Source: Syntrophorhabdaceae bacterium (GTDB lineage: Bacteria > Desulfobacterota > Syntrophorhabdia > Syntrophorhabdales > Syntrophorhabdaceae). From it: 64,000 nt of DNA. Below, one piece after another: positions 19,750 through 27,845 of the stretch (within the stretch, counting starts at the first letter, position 1; the number at the start of each line of letters is the position of its first letter). Both the position numbers and the translations under genes were made by a program. The notes under the pieces are model-generated. The model saw only the letters and a list, made by a program, of their open reading frames with translations, did no database searches and was not told the DNA's origin. The DNA lies in the NCBI GenBank assembly GCA_036504895.1, contig DASXUJ010000001.1, positions 1-64,000 of the forward strand. Reading direction: 5' to 3'.

Positions 19750-19907
19750 GGTAAAGGTTGAGGAAAAGAGATGAGAACCGTTATTTATGGTAACTGATGG
19801 TAACTGATGGTAACTGATAGTTATTCATTATGAGCGATGTTTTGGGCAATGAGTTACTATTTAATTACAATAATAACTATAAGTTACGTTATTCCATAAG
19901 GAAATAG
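19750..19907 (+). repeat. AT-rich spacer with 10-bp tandem repeat between the two ATPase genes
   Basis: Three perfect tandem copies of GGTAACTGAT occupy 19789-19818. The following 85 bp are far more AT-rich than the operon and contain several GTTA/TAAC-type motifs. A translated linker is not present because stops occur in all plus frames. The spacer could hold an internal promoter for the second ATPase and permeases, but I see no convincing -35/-10 pair. Confidence 0.7.
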
Positions 19908-20840
19908 ATGACCGACAATGTAAATGATATTGCCGTATCGCTTCAGGGCCTTCGCCGGACCTTCGGGGATTTTGTTGCCGTCGATTCACTCGACCTGGAA
20001 GTCCGGAAGGGAGAGGTCTTCGGCTTTCTCGGGCCTAACGGGGCGGGAAAATCTACCACCATCCGGATGCTCTGCGGCCTTCTTATGCCTACAGGCGGAA
20101 AAGGCTCGGTGGGAGGGTTCGACATCATAAAAGAACCAGAATCCATCAAGTCCATCGTCGGTTATATGTCCCAGAAGTTCTCCCTCTATGACGATCTCAC
20201 GGTGGAGGAGAACATCGATTTTTTCGGCGGGATCTACAACGTTCCAAAGGAGAGGAAGAAGGAGCGGAAGGAATGGGTGCTGCGCATGGCCGGTCTCGAA
20301 GAGAGGACCGGGAGCCTCGCAAGGACTCTCGCAGGGGGCTTCAAGCAGCGCCTCGCCCTGGGGTGCGCCATCCTCCACGAGCCGCCCATCATCTTCCTCG
20401 ATGAGCCCACATCGGGAGTAGACCCGGTATCGCGCAGGAACTTCTGGCATCTCATCGACGAGCTCTCCCAAGGGGGCGCTACGGTCTTCGTTACCACCCA
20501 TTACATGGATGAGGCGGATTACTGCGACCGCCTTGCCCTGATCTACAGGGGTAAGATCATTGCCGAAGGGACCCCCGCGGAGCTGAGGCACGAGCACATG
20601 ACACATCACGTCCTGGAGGTGGAAACGGACCGTGTGGTGGATGCCCTGGGCGTGCTCGCGAAGGCGGGAATTGATGCGGCCATCTTCGGCGCGGCCCTCC
20701 ACGTAACCGTAGAGCGTGCGGACGAAGACGGGCAACGCCTCGTTGCGCTCCTGCAGGGTTCAGGGATCAGGGTCGCACGGTGCGAACGGATCGCCCCCTC
20801 CCTGGAGGATGTTTTTGTCGCTTTGATAGAGGTCGCCTGA
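19908..20840 (+). CDS. ABC transporter ATPase (YbhF C-terminal half equivalent)
   Basis: 310 residues. Walker A is GPNGAGKST, the signature is degenerate (LAGGFKQ), and Walker B is IIFLDEPTSGVDP. The D-loop and H-loop regions (VFVTTHYMDEADYC) are intact. It pairs with the ATPase encoded at 18802-19749, which it matches along its length, to energise the two permeases downstream. Its stop overlaps the start of the first permease (TGATG). Family and partner assignments are secure from order. The exported substrate is unknown; E. coli homologues have been linked to drug and cation export. Confidence 0.9.
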   Translation: MTDNVNDIAVSLQGLRRTFGDFVAVDSLDLEVRKGEVFGFLGPNGAGKSTTIRMLCGLLMPTGGKGSVGGFDIIKEPESIKSIVGYMSQKFSLYDDLTVEENIDFFGGIYNVPKERKKERKEWVLRMAGLEERTGSLARTLAGGFKQRLALGCAILHEPPIIFLDEPTSGVDPVSRRNFWHLIDELSQGGATVFVTTHYMDEADYCDRLALIYRGKIIAEGTPAELRHEHMTHHVLEVETDRVVDALGVLAKAGIDAAIFGAALHVTVERADEDGQRLVALLQGSGIRVARCERIAPSLEDVFVALIEVA

Positions 20841-21949
20841 TGAAGCTCGTGCGGATCAAGGCCGTTGCGCGAAAGGAGATCATCCAGATACGCCGCGACC
20901 GCCTGAGTCTTGCCATGGGTTTTCTCATGCCCATTATCCTCCTCTTCATTTACGGCTTCGCAGTAAGTTTCGACGTGGAGAAGATCGACACCGTAGTCTA
21001 TGACATGGACAAGGGGAGCTTGAGCAGAGAATTGGTGAATGAGTTTTCCCAATCCGGATATTTTACCGTATTGGCCTATGTGGACCGGTACGAGGAGCTG
21101 GATTACTGGCTCGATCGTGGAAAGGCTAAGGTCGCCATCGCTATACCTGTCGATTTTTCGAAGCGTGTACGGGCGGGAAAGGATGCCGCCATCGAGGTGA
21201 TCCTCGACGGGAGCAATTCGAACACCGCCTCCATCGCGCAGGGATATATCCTTTCCATCTCCGAGGCCTTTCCGCGAAGGCTCGGGGGAGGGAAAATTAC
21301 CCCCTTCGTCGATTCGAGGAGCAGAGTCTGGTACAATACGGAGCTTAAGTCGCGGAATTTTATCATTCCCGGGCTTATCGCCGTGATCATGGCGGTGATC
21401 GTGGCTCTCCTTACCTCCCTCACCGTGGCCAGGGAATGGGACCGGGGCACCATGGAGCAGCTCATATCCACTCCCGTCAAGCCAGCCGAGCTGGTCATAG
21501 GCAAGCTCATCCCTTATTTCATAATAGGGTTAATCGATACGGTCCTCACGATTCTCATGAGTACCCTCCTTTTTCACGTCCCCTTACGGGGCAGTCTTCC
21601 CCTTCTGCTCACCCTCTCCTCCATCTTCCTCTTCGGCGGCTTAAGCACGGGAATCCTCATCTCCATTGTCGCGAAGAGCCAGGTGATCGCAAGCCAAATG
21701 GCCATGCTCAACTCTTTCCTGCCCGCCTTCCTCTTATCGGGTTTCATCTTCAGCATTTCGAATATGCCGGCTCCCCTCCAGGTCGTGACCTACATCATCC
21801 CCGCGCGGTACTTCGTCACCATCCTGAAAGGGATTTTTCTGAAAGGCGTGCCTTTCAATTTCCTCCTCTGGGAGACTACGCTCCTCGCGGGTTACGGCCT
21901 CGCCGTCTTTATCCTCGCCATAAAGAAGCTCAAAAAGAGGATCGACTGA
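20840..21949 (+). CDS. ABC-2 type permease, YbhS-like
   Basis: 369 residues from the ATG that overlaps the ATPase stop. A membrane segment near 28-45 is followed by a large periplasmic domain (about 50-175). Five more membrane segments fill the C-terminal half (about 177-360), including the ABC-2 motif region VAREWDRGTMEQLISTPVK. This is the usual half-permease layout with one plus five segments. It would heterodimerise with the next gene product. A longer frame starting at 20780 is internal to the ATPase gene and was rejected. Confidence 0.9.
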   Translation: MKLVRIKAVARKEIIQIRRDRLSLAMGFLMPIILLFIYGFAVSFDVEKIDTVVYDMDKGSLSRELVNEFSQSGYFTVLAYVDRYEELDYWLDRGKAKVAIAIPVDFSKRVRAGKDAAIEVILDGSNSNTASIAQGYILSISEAFPRRLGGGKITPFVDSRSRVWYNTELKSRNFIIPGLIAVIMAVIVALLTSLTVAREWDRGTMEQLISTPVKPAELVIGKLIPYFIIGLIDTVLTILMSTLLFHVPLRGSLPLLLTLSSIFLFGGLSTGILISIVAKSQVIASQMAMLNSFLPAFLLSGFIFSISNMPAPLQVVTYIIPARYFVTILKGIFLKGVPFNFLLWETTLLAGYGLAVFILAIKKLKKRID

Positions 21950-21950
21950 T

Positions 21951-23066
21951 ATGGGAGAGAGGACAATACAGCTCATCATAAAGGAATTCATACAGACCTT
22001 CCGGGATAAGCGGATGATCTTCTTTCTCTTTGTAACCCCCGTCATCCAGCTCGTCCTCTTCGGCTACGTGGCGACCTTCGACGTCAACTCCATCCGTACC
22101 GCCTTCTACGATCTCGATAAATCCCCCCAGAGCAGGGAGCTGGAGGGTCGGCTCAGGGAATCGGGTTATTTCCGCATCGACTACCGACCCGGCTCCCCCG
22201 AGGAGCTGCGGGAGCTCGTGGACAGGGGTAAGGTCCTCTGCGCGGTCCAGGTGAATACCAATTTCGCCAAGGACCTGAAACGGGGAATCCCCACCCGGGT
22301 ACAGGTGATCGTGGACGGCACGGACTCGAACACCGCCATGATCGCCATGGGTTATATCAATACGGTAATCGCGAAGTACAGCAAGGAAATGGCGCCCCAG
22401 GGGAGTATCGTGCCTCACCTCTCAAAAATAGAGTTCCGTACGAGGGTCTGGTACAACCCCGATTTACGGAGCAGGAACTATATGGTGCCGGGGGTAATCG
22501 CCCTGATCATCATGCTTACCTGCCTCCTCCTCACTTCCATGGCCGTGGTGAGGGAAAGGGAGGTGGGCACCATGGAACAGCTCATGGTGACGCCCATAAA
22601 GCCCCTCGAGCTGATTCTCGGAAAGACCGTGCCCTTTGCCGCCATCGGCTTCTTCGACATGGCCCTCGTCACGGCCGTCGGCGTCTTCTGGTTCGGCATA
22701 CCCATAAAAGGCGCCTTCCTCTTCCTTTTCCTCTGCACCGCTGTCTACCTCCTGCCTGTACTCGGGATAGGCCTTTACATATCTACCATATCGAAGACCC
22801 AGCAGCAGGCGATGATGGCCACTTTTTTCTTCTTCCAGCCCGCCATTCTCCTCTCCGGCTTCGCTACCCCAATAGAGAACATGCCCATGGTCTTCCAATA
22901 CATTACATATCTGAACCCCTTGCGCTATTTTCTCGTCATCGTACGGGGCATTTTCCTGAAAGGCGTGGGGATTACCGTACTCTGGCCCGAAGTGACGGCC
23001 CTCCTTGCTCTGGGTACGGTGATCCTGACCTTAGGCGCCCTCAGGTTTAAGAAGAGGCTGGCCTGA
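21951..23066 (+). CDS. ABC-2 type permease, YbhR-like
   Basis: 371 residues, starting one base after the previous stop. It has the same one-plus-five membrane layout as its partner. The first segment is near 20-40, there is a periplasmic domain with NPDLRSRNYMVPG at its end, and the motif VVREREVGTMEQLMVTPIK marks the second segment. It completes the efflux operon repressor-tolC-adaptor-ATPase-ATPase-permease-permease. The gene ends ten bases before the convergent stop of a small secreted protein gene. Confidence 0.9.
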   Translation: MGERTIQLIIKEFIQTFRDKRMIFFLFVTPVIQLVLFGYVATFDVNSIRTAFYDLDKSPQSRELEGRLRESGYFRIDYRPGSPEELRELVDRGKVLCAVQVNTNFAKDLKRGIPTRVQVIVDGTDSNTAMIAMGYINTVIAKYSKEMAPQGSIVPHLSKIEFRTRVWYNPDLRSRNYMVPGVIALIIMLTCLLLTSMAVVREREVGTMEQLMVTPIKPLELILGKTVPFAAIGFFDMALVTAVGVFWFGIPIKGAFLFLFLCTAVYLLPVLGIGLYISTISKTQQQAMMATFFFFQPAILLSGFATPIENMPMVFQYITYLNPLRYFLVIVRGIFLKGVGITVLWPEVTALLALGTVILTLGALRFKKRLA

Positions 23067-23076
23067 ACAATCTCGC

Positions 23077-23358
23077 CTATTCCTTACCGGCATCTTTCGC
23101 AGGCGCGCCTTTGCCCTGCTTCATTCCTTGCCGCTCTTTGAGATTTTCAAGGCCTTCGCGGCATGAGGGGCTCAACTGGTCGGCATGGTCGCGAAGACAC
23201 TTTATGATGCGGCCTTCGCCATGGGACACACCCTGGCAGAAGGCAGCGATATCGTCTTTGCAGGCATCCCTCGGCTTTGTAGCTGCGTTTCCATAACCCA
23301 CAAAGAGGATCGAGGCCGAGAATACCATCAGAACCAAATAACAGGTCTTACTTTTCAT
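23077..23358 (-). CDS. Small secreted cysteine-rich protein
   Basis: 93 residues with a signal peptide (about 1-23, ending GYGNAA). The mature part has CKDDIAAFCQGVSHGEGRII, then KCLRDHADQLSPSC. This four-Cys spacing resembles the cysteine-rich GLG1 repeat also found in small bacterial periplasmic proteins. A Lys/Gly-rich tail follows. The start at 23358 is set by GGAGGGAG just upstream; a longer frame to 23466 has no signal peptide. It is convergent with the efflux operon. Function is unknown. Confidence 0.7.
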   Translation of the reverse strand: MKSKTCYLVLMVFSASILFVGYGNAATKPRDACKDDIAAFCQGVSHGEGRIIKCLRDHADQLSPSCREGLENLKERQGMKQGKGAPAKDAGKE

Positions 23359-23576
23359 ACTCCCTCCTTTCGGATATAATCGATATTTGAAACATATGAC
23401 TTCCCGGCCTCTCCTGCATCTATGATGCATAAAACGGAAGAGAAGCATGAGGCACGGGAATCTCAAAAAGGAAGTGCCATTCTCGTCGAGGGATTTAAGG
23501 CGTAAGCCAACAGGTCCCGGTTAATCGGCAAGCGGACATCCCGATGCCGGTCATAAGGGATCGGTCCAGCGTGATG

Positions 23577-23653
23577 TAGCTCGCACAGCGAGCGAGAGGG
23601 GGAGGCTTGGCCGGCTTTGCCGGGCGAGGGGGCGACGTGAGCCCCTACAACAG
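23577..23653 (+). repeat. 77-bp structured repeat, copy 1
   Basis: This unit is identical to 23719-23795 over 77 bp. It contains three potential hairpins in a row: GCTCGC-ACA-GCGAGC, CCGGC-TTT-GCCGG and GGGGC-GACGTGA-GCCCC. Such compact multi-hairpin units resemble REP/BIME-type elements. No transposase is nearby. Confidence 0.92.
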
Positions 23654-23718
23654 TGCGTGCAAAGTGTTTATGCGTTGATGCGGAAGAACCGGAAGAAGTA
23701 CACCCCGCCGCGTCAGCC

Positions 23719-23795
23719 TAGCTCGCACAGCGAGCGAGAGGGGGAGGCTTGGCCGGCTTTGCCGGGCGAGGGGGCGACGTGAGCCCCTACAACAG
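23719..23795 (+). repeat. 77-bp structured repeat, copy 2
   Basis: Perfect direct copy of 23577-23653, starting 142 bp after it. The 65 bp between the copies are unrelated to the unit. It carries the same three hairpins. Confidence 0.92.
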
Positions 23796-23900
23796 AAGGG
23801 CAACCCTTGAATCGAGGCCCGTTCTCTGGTATTCTCTGTCTACCTGACGCACAAGAAAGGCGCGTACCATAATGAACCCCATCACGCGAGGAGAGATTGA

Positions 23901-25376
23901 ATGGCAACCCTTACTGTAGTTGCCGCCTGTGAGCCCGGACCCGTTTTCGTGGAGACCCTCCGGGATTTTGCTGCATCGGGACTCGTGGAGGCGGCTGTCC
24001 TGGTCAATGCGGGTGCTTCGGTCCCGACCGATCTGTCTGTGCCCTGCATCCATCTTGCCGGCTCGGTCTTCTCAGGAGACATACTCAGCGCGATCCTCGA
24101 AGCGATCCATACGGAATCCGTTCTTTTTATGATAGGAGGGATGAGTATCTCCATAAGCCCCGAGGCTTTGGAGCGGATGGAAAGGGCCCTCAGGGCCTCC
24201 CGGGCGGGCCTTCTTTATTCCGATTTTTATGACGAGAGGGAAGGGGTCAAGACCCTTCATCCCCTCATCGATTACCAAAAGGGTAGTCTGCGCGATGATT
24301 TCTCATTCGGGCCTCTCATGCTCTTCTCCATGCCCGCGGTTCGGGCAGTCCTCGCGAAGCACGGCCCCATTCCCGAAGTCGATTATGCGGCCCTTTACGA
24401 CCTGCGCCTGAGGGTATCCGTCGATTATCCCCTATTCCATCTCAGCGAGCCTCTCTATTCGATATCAGGCTCGGAGGGACCTTCGGCGGGCGAGGCGATC
24501 TTTGCATATGTGGATCCGCGAAACCGGGCGGTCCAGGAGGAGATGGAGACGGTGTGTACGGCGCACCTCAAGAATACAGGCGCCTTCATTCCCCCGGAGA
24601 GACTTAAGAAGGCAGGGCACCAGACGGGCGCCTTCCCTGTGGAGGCCTCAATAATCATTCCCGTGAAGAACAGGAGCGCCACCATCGCCGAGGCAGTGGA
24701 AAGCGCCCTCTCCCAGGAGACCGCATTCCCCTTCAATGTGATAGTAGTAGACAACCACTCGACGGACGGGACCACGGAGACCCTCTCCGGTCTTGCCCGG
24801 CGCGATTCCCGCCTTTGCCACATTATTCCTGCGAGGACCGACCTCGGCATAGGCGGATGCTGGAACGAAGCCCTTTTATCGGAATCCTGCGGCCGTTACG
24901 CCGTGCAGCTCGATTCCGACGATCTTTACTCCACGCGCTCTTCATTGCAGCGCATAGTCGATACCCTGAATGAGGGAGATTACGCCATGGTGGTGGGCTC
25001 CTATACGATCACGGATTTCAACTTAAAGCCAGTCGCCCCGGGGCTCATCGACCACAGGGAATGGACGGAAGCCAACGGCCACAACAACGCCCTGAGGATA
25101 AACGGCCTGGGCGCGCCGAGGGCCTTCAACGCGAGCATCATGAGGGCGATCGGGTTCCTCAACGTGAGCTACGGAGAAGACTATGCGGCCGCCTTAAGGA
25201 TCAGCCGGGAATACAGGATAGGCCGCATTTACGAGAGCCTTTACCTCTGCAGGAGGTGGTCCGGAAATACGGATGCCGACCTTTCCCTTGAAGAAACAAA
25301 TCGGAATAATCTCTTCAAAGACCGGGTAAGGACGGAAGAGTTGCGCGCCCGGATAAGGCGCAACAAGAGGCGATGA
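23901..25376 (+). CDS. Glycosyltransferase with GT2 domain and degenerate N-terminal GT-A-like half
   Basis: 491 residues. The C-terminal half (about 250-480) is a family 2 glycosyltransferase: [32 protein letters not shown] and the metal-binding LDSDD motif are all present. The N-terminal half (1-240) also looks like a GT-A fold with LLYSDFYDE in the DxD position but lacks the opening motif, so it may be a non-catalytic duplicate. No membrane segment is visible. The stop codon directly abuts the start of a DUF4922 gene, implying coupled expression. The acceptor and donor are unknown. Confidence 0.8.
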   Translation: MATLTVVAACEPGPVFVETLRDFAASGLVEAAVLVNAGASVPTDLSVPCIHLAGSVFSGDILSAILEAIHTESVLFMIGGMSISISPEALERMERALRASRAGLLYSDFYDEREGVKTLHPLIDYQKGSLRDDFSFGPLMLFSMPAVRAVLAKHGPIPEVDYAALYDLRLRVSVDYPLFHLSEPLYSISGSEGPSAGEAIFAYVDPRNRAVQEEMETVCTAHLKNTGAFIPPERLKKAGHQTGAFPVEASIIIPVKNRSATIAEAVESALSQETAFPFNVIVVDNHSTDGTTETLSGLARRDSRLCHIIPARTDLGIGGCWNEALLSESCGRYAVQLDSDDLYSTRSSLQRIVDTLNEGDYAMVVGSYTITDFNLKPVAPGLIDHREWTEANGHNNALRINGLGAPRAFNASIMRAIGFLNVSYGEDYAAALRISREYRIGRIYESLYLCRRWSGNTDADLSLEETNRNNLFKDRVRTEELRARIRRNKRR

Positions 25377-26399
25377 ATGGATTTCATCGATAACCCCCTG
25401 CCCGGAATGCTCTCTCCCGTGGTATGTGCTGATTTCGATGGAGAAGGCCCCCTTTCTTTGGACCGTCTCTGCCGGGACCTCGTGGAGGCACAAAAGGCGA
25501 GCTGGCCCGACTATCGGCAGGGCTGCGACTCTTTAGACGGGGTGAAGGTCCGCCCGATCCCCTGCACCGGATTTTCCGTGCGGGTGCAGTACAATCCCCG
25601 AAGGATAAAGAGTGCCCTGGCAAAGGTGGGAACGAAGGATGTGGGCGCGAGGCCCTGTTTTCTTTGCCCCGCCAATCTGCCCGAGGCGCAAAGGGGAATT
25701 CTCTACCGTAAGGATTACCTCATCCTCTGCAACCCCATGCCCGTCTTCCCCTGCCATTTCACGGTAAGTAATATTAAACACCGGTCCCAGACAGTAGAGG
25801 AGCATATCGGCTCTTTCCTCGCCCTAACCGCCGACCTCGGCAACCGATGGACGGTACTCTACAACGGCCCGAGATGTGGCGCCTCCGCCCCCGACCATCT
25901 CCATTTCCAGATCATTCCTTCCGGTAATTTGCCGGTGGAAGAGGAGATCGGCGAGGAGGGAAGGCTGACGTCAGTCGCCGCAAAAGACGGCATCCAGGTG
26001 AAAATGGCCAAAAATATGGGGCGGGAGGTCATAATACTGGAAGGAAAAGAACCTCATGCTTTGGGTGACGCCTTCAATGCCATTGTGGAGGCCCTGAAAG
26101 CGGCCATCGGCGAGAGTCAGGAGCCCATGATGAGCCTCGTGAGCTGGTATGGAGAAGGCGTATTTCGCCTCATACTCTTCCCGAGGGCAAAACACCGTCC
26201 CGCAAGCTTCTTTGCCGAAGGAGACGCCAGGATAGCGGTGAGCCCCGCAGTGATAGAGATGGGCGGCGTTCTGGTCACCCCCATGGAAGCGGATTTCCAC
26301 CGCCTTGACAGACAGAGCGTTGAAAATATCTATAACGAAGTATCATTGGACGGGGGCACCACAAAGGCGGTTTTCAGGAATCTGGTACTCCCAAGTTAA
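25377..26399 (+). CDS. DUF4922 protein, HIT/GalT-like nucleotide phosphorylase or transferase
   Basis: 340 residues. The motif H174-L-H176-F-Q178 in APDHLHFQII is the HxHxQ active-site signature of the GalT/Ap4A phosphorylase/GDP-galactose phosphorylase branch of the HIT superfamily. Two cysteines (C94, C97 in RPCFLCPAN) could form half of a structural zinc site. The sequence matches the DUF4922 type known from anaerobes. The predicted chemistry is nucleotidyl or phosphoryl transfer on a nucleotide or sugar nucleotide with a His-nucleotidyl intermediate. It starts immediately after the glycosyltransferase stop with no spacer, so the two probably act in one pathway. The specific substrate is unknown. 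Confidence 0.75.
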   Translation: MDFIDNPLPGMLSPVVCADFDGEGPLSLDRLCRDLVEAQKASWPDYRQGCDSLDGVKVRPIPCTGFSVRVQYNPRRIKSALAKVGTKDVGARPCFLCPANLPEAQRGILYRKDYLILCNPMPVFPCHFTVSNIKHRSQTVEEHIGSFLALTADLGNRWTVLYNGPRCGASAPDHLHFQIIPSGNLPVEEEIGEEGRLTSVAAKDGIQVKMAKNMGREVIILEGKEPHALGDAFNAIVEALKAAIGESQEPMMSLVSWYGEGVFRLILFPRAKHRPASFFAEGDARIAVSPAVIEMGGVLVTPMEADFHRLDRQSVENIYNEVSLDGGTTKAVFRNLVLPS

Positions 26400-26430
26400 A
26401 CGCAGGTAAGGGTATCCCGTCGGCGAGGCT

Positions 26431-26961
26431 TCATCCGTTTATGTAGGCGAGCACCTCCGGATCATTGATTATCTCGATGACAGCGAGGGCAACCGCACCG
26501 CTGCATGTCCTGTCAAACCCGCCGGGACTACCATTCCGCACCCTGTATGTCTTTGTCTTTCCATTTCCAAATGCCACCTTGAATTCCACTGCGGCCAAAA
26601 GCATCATAAAATCGTGATCGATATCAATACTGTCAACGGTAATTTGAAGGGACTTCCCCGCCGTATCCGTGATCTTGACCCGCCTGCTCCGCAATTCCTT
26701 GGTGAGTTGGTCTGCTATGCCGTCAGCAAATTGCTGTTCGCTTGCATAATATTGAGTGCCGCTGTGATTGAGGAGCAAAATCTTTGAATCCTTCGACTTC
26801 CCCTTGGTAACATTAATTTCCCTGCCTCCGGTAAAATTCTCCCACGACGCCACCCGTCCCGGATCAATCGGATACTCGGTCCATACATACTCATGGGCGC
26901 AACCGGTGAGAATCAAGAACAGCGCCGAAATCAAAAGACCCGCTTTACATATCCGTTTCAT
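26431..26961 (-). CDS. Outer-membrane or periplasmic lipoprotein of unknown function
   Basis: 176 residues. A lipoprotein signal peptide ends in the lipobox LTGC with Cys near residue 21. The mature part (VWTEYPIDPGRV onward) has an alternating beta/alpha pattern but matches no family I recognise. The start was placed at 26961, where GAGAGG lies six bases upstream, rather than at 26976. It is convergent with the DUF4922 gene, ending 31 bp away. Confidence 0.7.
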   Translation of the reverse strand: MKRICKAGLLISALFLILTGCAHEYVWTEYPIDPGRVASWENFTGGREINVTKGKSKDSKILLLNHSGTQYYASEQQFADGIADQLTKELRSRRVKITDTAGKSLQITVDSIDIDHDFMMLLAAVEFKVAFGNGKTKTYRVRNGSPGGFDRTCSGAVALAVIEIINDPEVLAYING

Positions 26962-27273
26962 TACATTCCTCTCCATTTACATGACGGATGATAATAATAT
27001 CGTGATCAATTGCCACGCTTCGCCTGCAGTTCCGCAGTCTTAGCAGACCCGTCCTTCCTTCCGATAAAAGAGCGTCACAAGAAGTATGAGGGAGACCGCA
27101 AGTTTCCCGCTCGCAATGTGTGCTTCATATGGGTCCCCGAATACAACGACTGTTTTCACTTTATTTCCTTGGAAACTATTATCTTCCATGCTCATCGGAA
27201 TTTCAATCATTAGTTGGCGAACAAATATCAGACCCCTATTCACTGGCCGCCAGGTGTACGCTTTAGAGCGTTA
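26962..27273. other. Intergenic region with gene remnants
   Basis: This gap of about 310 bp is AT-richer than the flanks. It holds a short fragment that resembles the start of a DUF2007-type protein (27040-27159, annotated). Nothing else supportable was found. Confidence 0.5.
27040..27159 (-). pseudogene. Possible DUF2007-like gene fragment
   Basis: A 39-codon frame from a GTG with AAGGA upstream reads MKTVVVFGDPYEAHIASGKL and then diverges into unrelated residues to a stop. The first 20 residues fit the conserved opening of DUF2007 putative signal-transducing proteins (normally 70-150 residues). The remainder is missing, so it is probably a truncated remnant. Confidence 0.3.
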
Positions 27274-27478
27274 TTACGCTCTCTCAAAGCTAATGGTGAA
27301 CTCTGTCCCTCCGCTCCCGTTCAGGCTTACCGTGCCATCCAGTTGCTCTACCAGGGTCACTATCAGCTGCATGCCGAGTGAATGGGTCCTGGTAAAATCG
27401 AGGACTTCGGGAAGGCCTCTGCCGTTGTCGCCTACGGTGAGGGCGATGGGCGCCCGGTAACCCGCGCCTGCTCCTTTA
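27274..27478 (-). pseudogene. C-terminal fragment of a histidine kinase ATPase domain
   Basis: On the minus strand the frame ending at the TAA at 27274 reads APIALTVGDNGRGLPEVLDF, then SLGMQLIVTLVEQLDGTVSL, and ends after FTISFERA. This is the last 60 residues of an HATPase domain of the HisKA_2/HWE type (G1 box DNGRGLP, then the QLDG strand). An in-frame stop lies just upstream and no kinase core is present, so it is a truncated remnant. A small unrelated frame begins upstream of it. Confidence 0.65.
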
Positions 27479-27676
27479 GTGACTCGACGGCCCCGGTGTC
27501 ATGATATGGCAGGAGCCGTCATCGTCTTCAATGACCACCATTTTAAGGATGCGGAACTTGGTGGTGACGAAATCCTGTGTCGCGCATAGAGGTTTGTTCT
27601 GTGCTCCCAGGAACCAATCCCCCATCTTTGGCCGGCGTATCTCTCCTGTGGGAAGAAATCGTATTTCCTTTATCAT
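27476..27676 (-). CDS. Small hypothetical protein
   Basis: 66 residues, MIKEIRFLPTGEIRRPKMGD at the start. GAGGAGG lies about ten bases upstream of the ATG. The pattern of a short GEIRRPK(M)GDWFLG segment followed by an ILKMVVIEDDD stretch looks like a genuine small soluble protein, but I cannot name a family. It lies between the kinase remnant and the CDF exporter gene on the same strand. It may have been left intact when the neighbouring kinase gene was lost. Confidence 0.45.
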   Translation of the reverse strand: MIKEIRFLPTGEIRRPKMGDWFLGAQNKPLCATQDFVTTKFRILKMVVIEDDDGSCHIMTPGPSSH

Positions 27677-27845
27677 TTCAGGTATCCTCCTCGTTGCTCA
27701 TGGGTTCGAGTGTGCGCGAAGAAGGCGGTGCCTTTCCCATTGTACTTAATACATACTGTATGATTTGCAGTGGAGTAAATGACATGAATCACATTGAATA
27801 ATAAGGAATTACAGGAAAGACCGAGAACCTGTCGAGGCCCCCGTG

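Larger units (their letters stand above)
23359..23900. other. Intergenic region with a structured repeat pair
   Basis: This 542-bp gap precedes the glycosyltransferase gene. It is dominated by two perfect 77-bp repeats (annotated). I see no coding potential. The glycosyltransferase ribosome binding site (GGAGAG) is at its right end. Confidence 0.7.

Noticed and set aside
19789-19818. Tandem 10-bp repeat as a possible CRISPR
   Set aside because: Units are contiguous with no spacers and far too short.
23577-23795. 77-bp repeat pair as a CRISPR array
   Set aside because: Only two copies, units too long, and no cas genes in the window.
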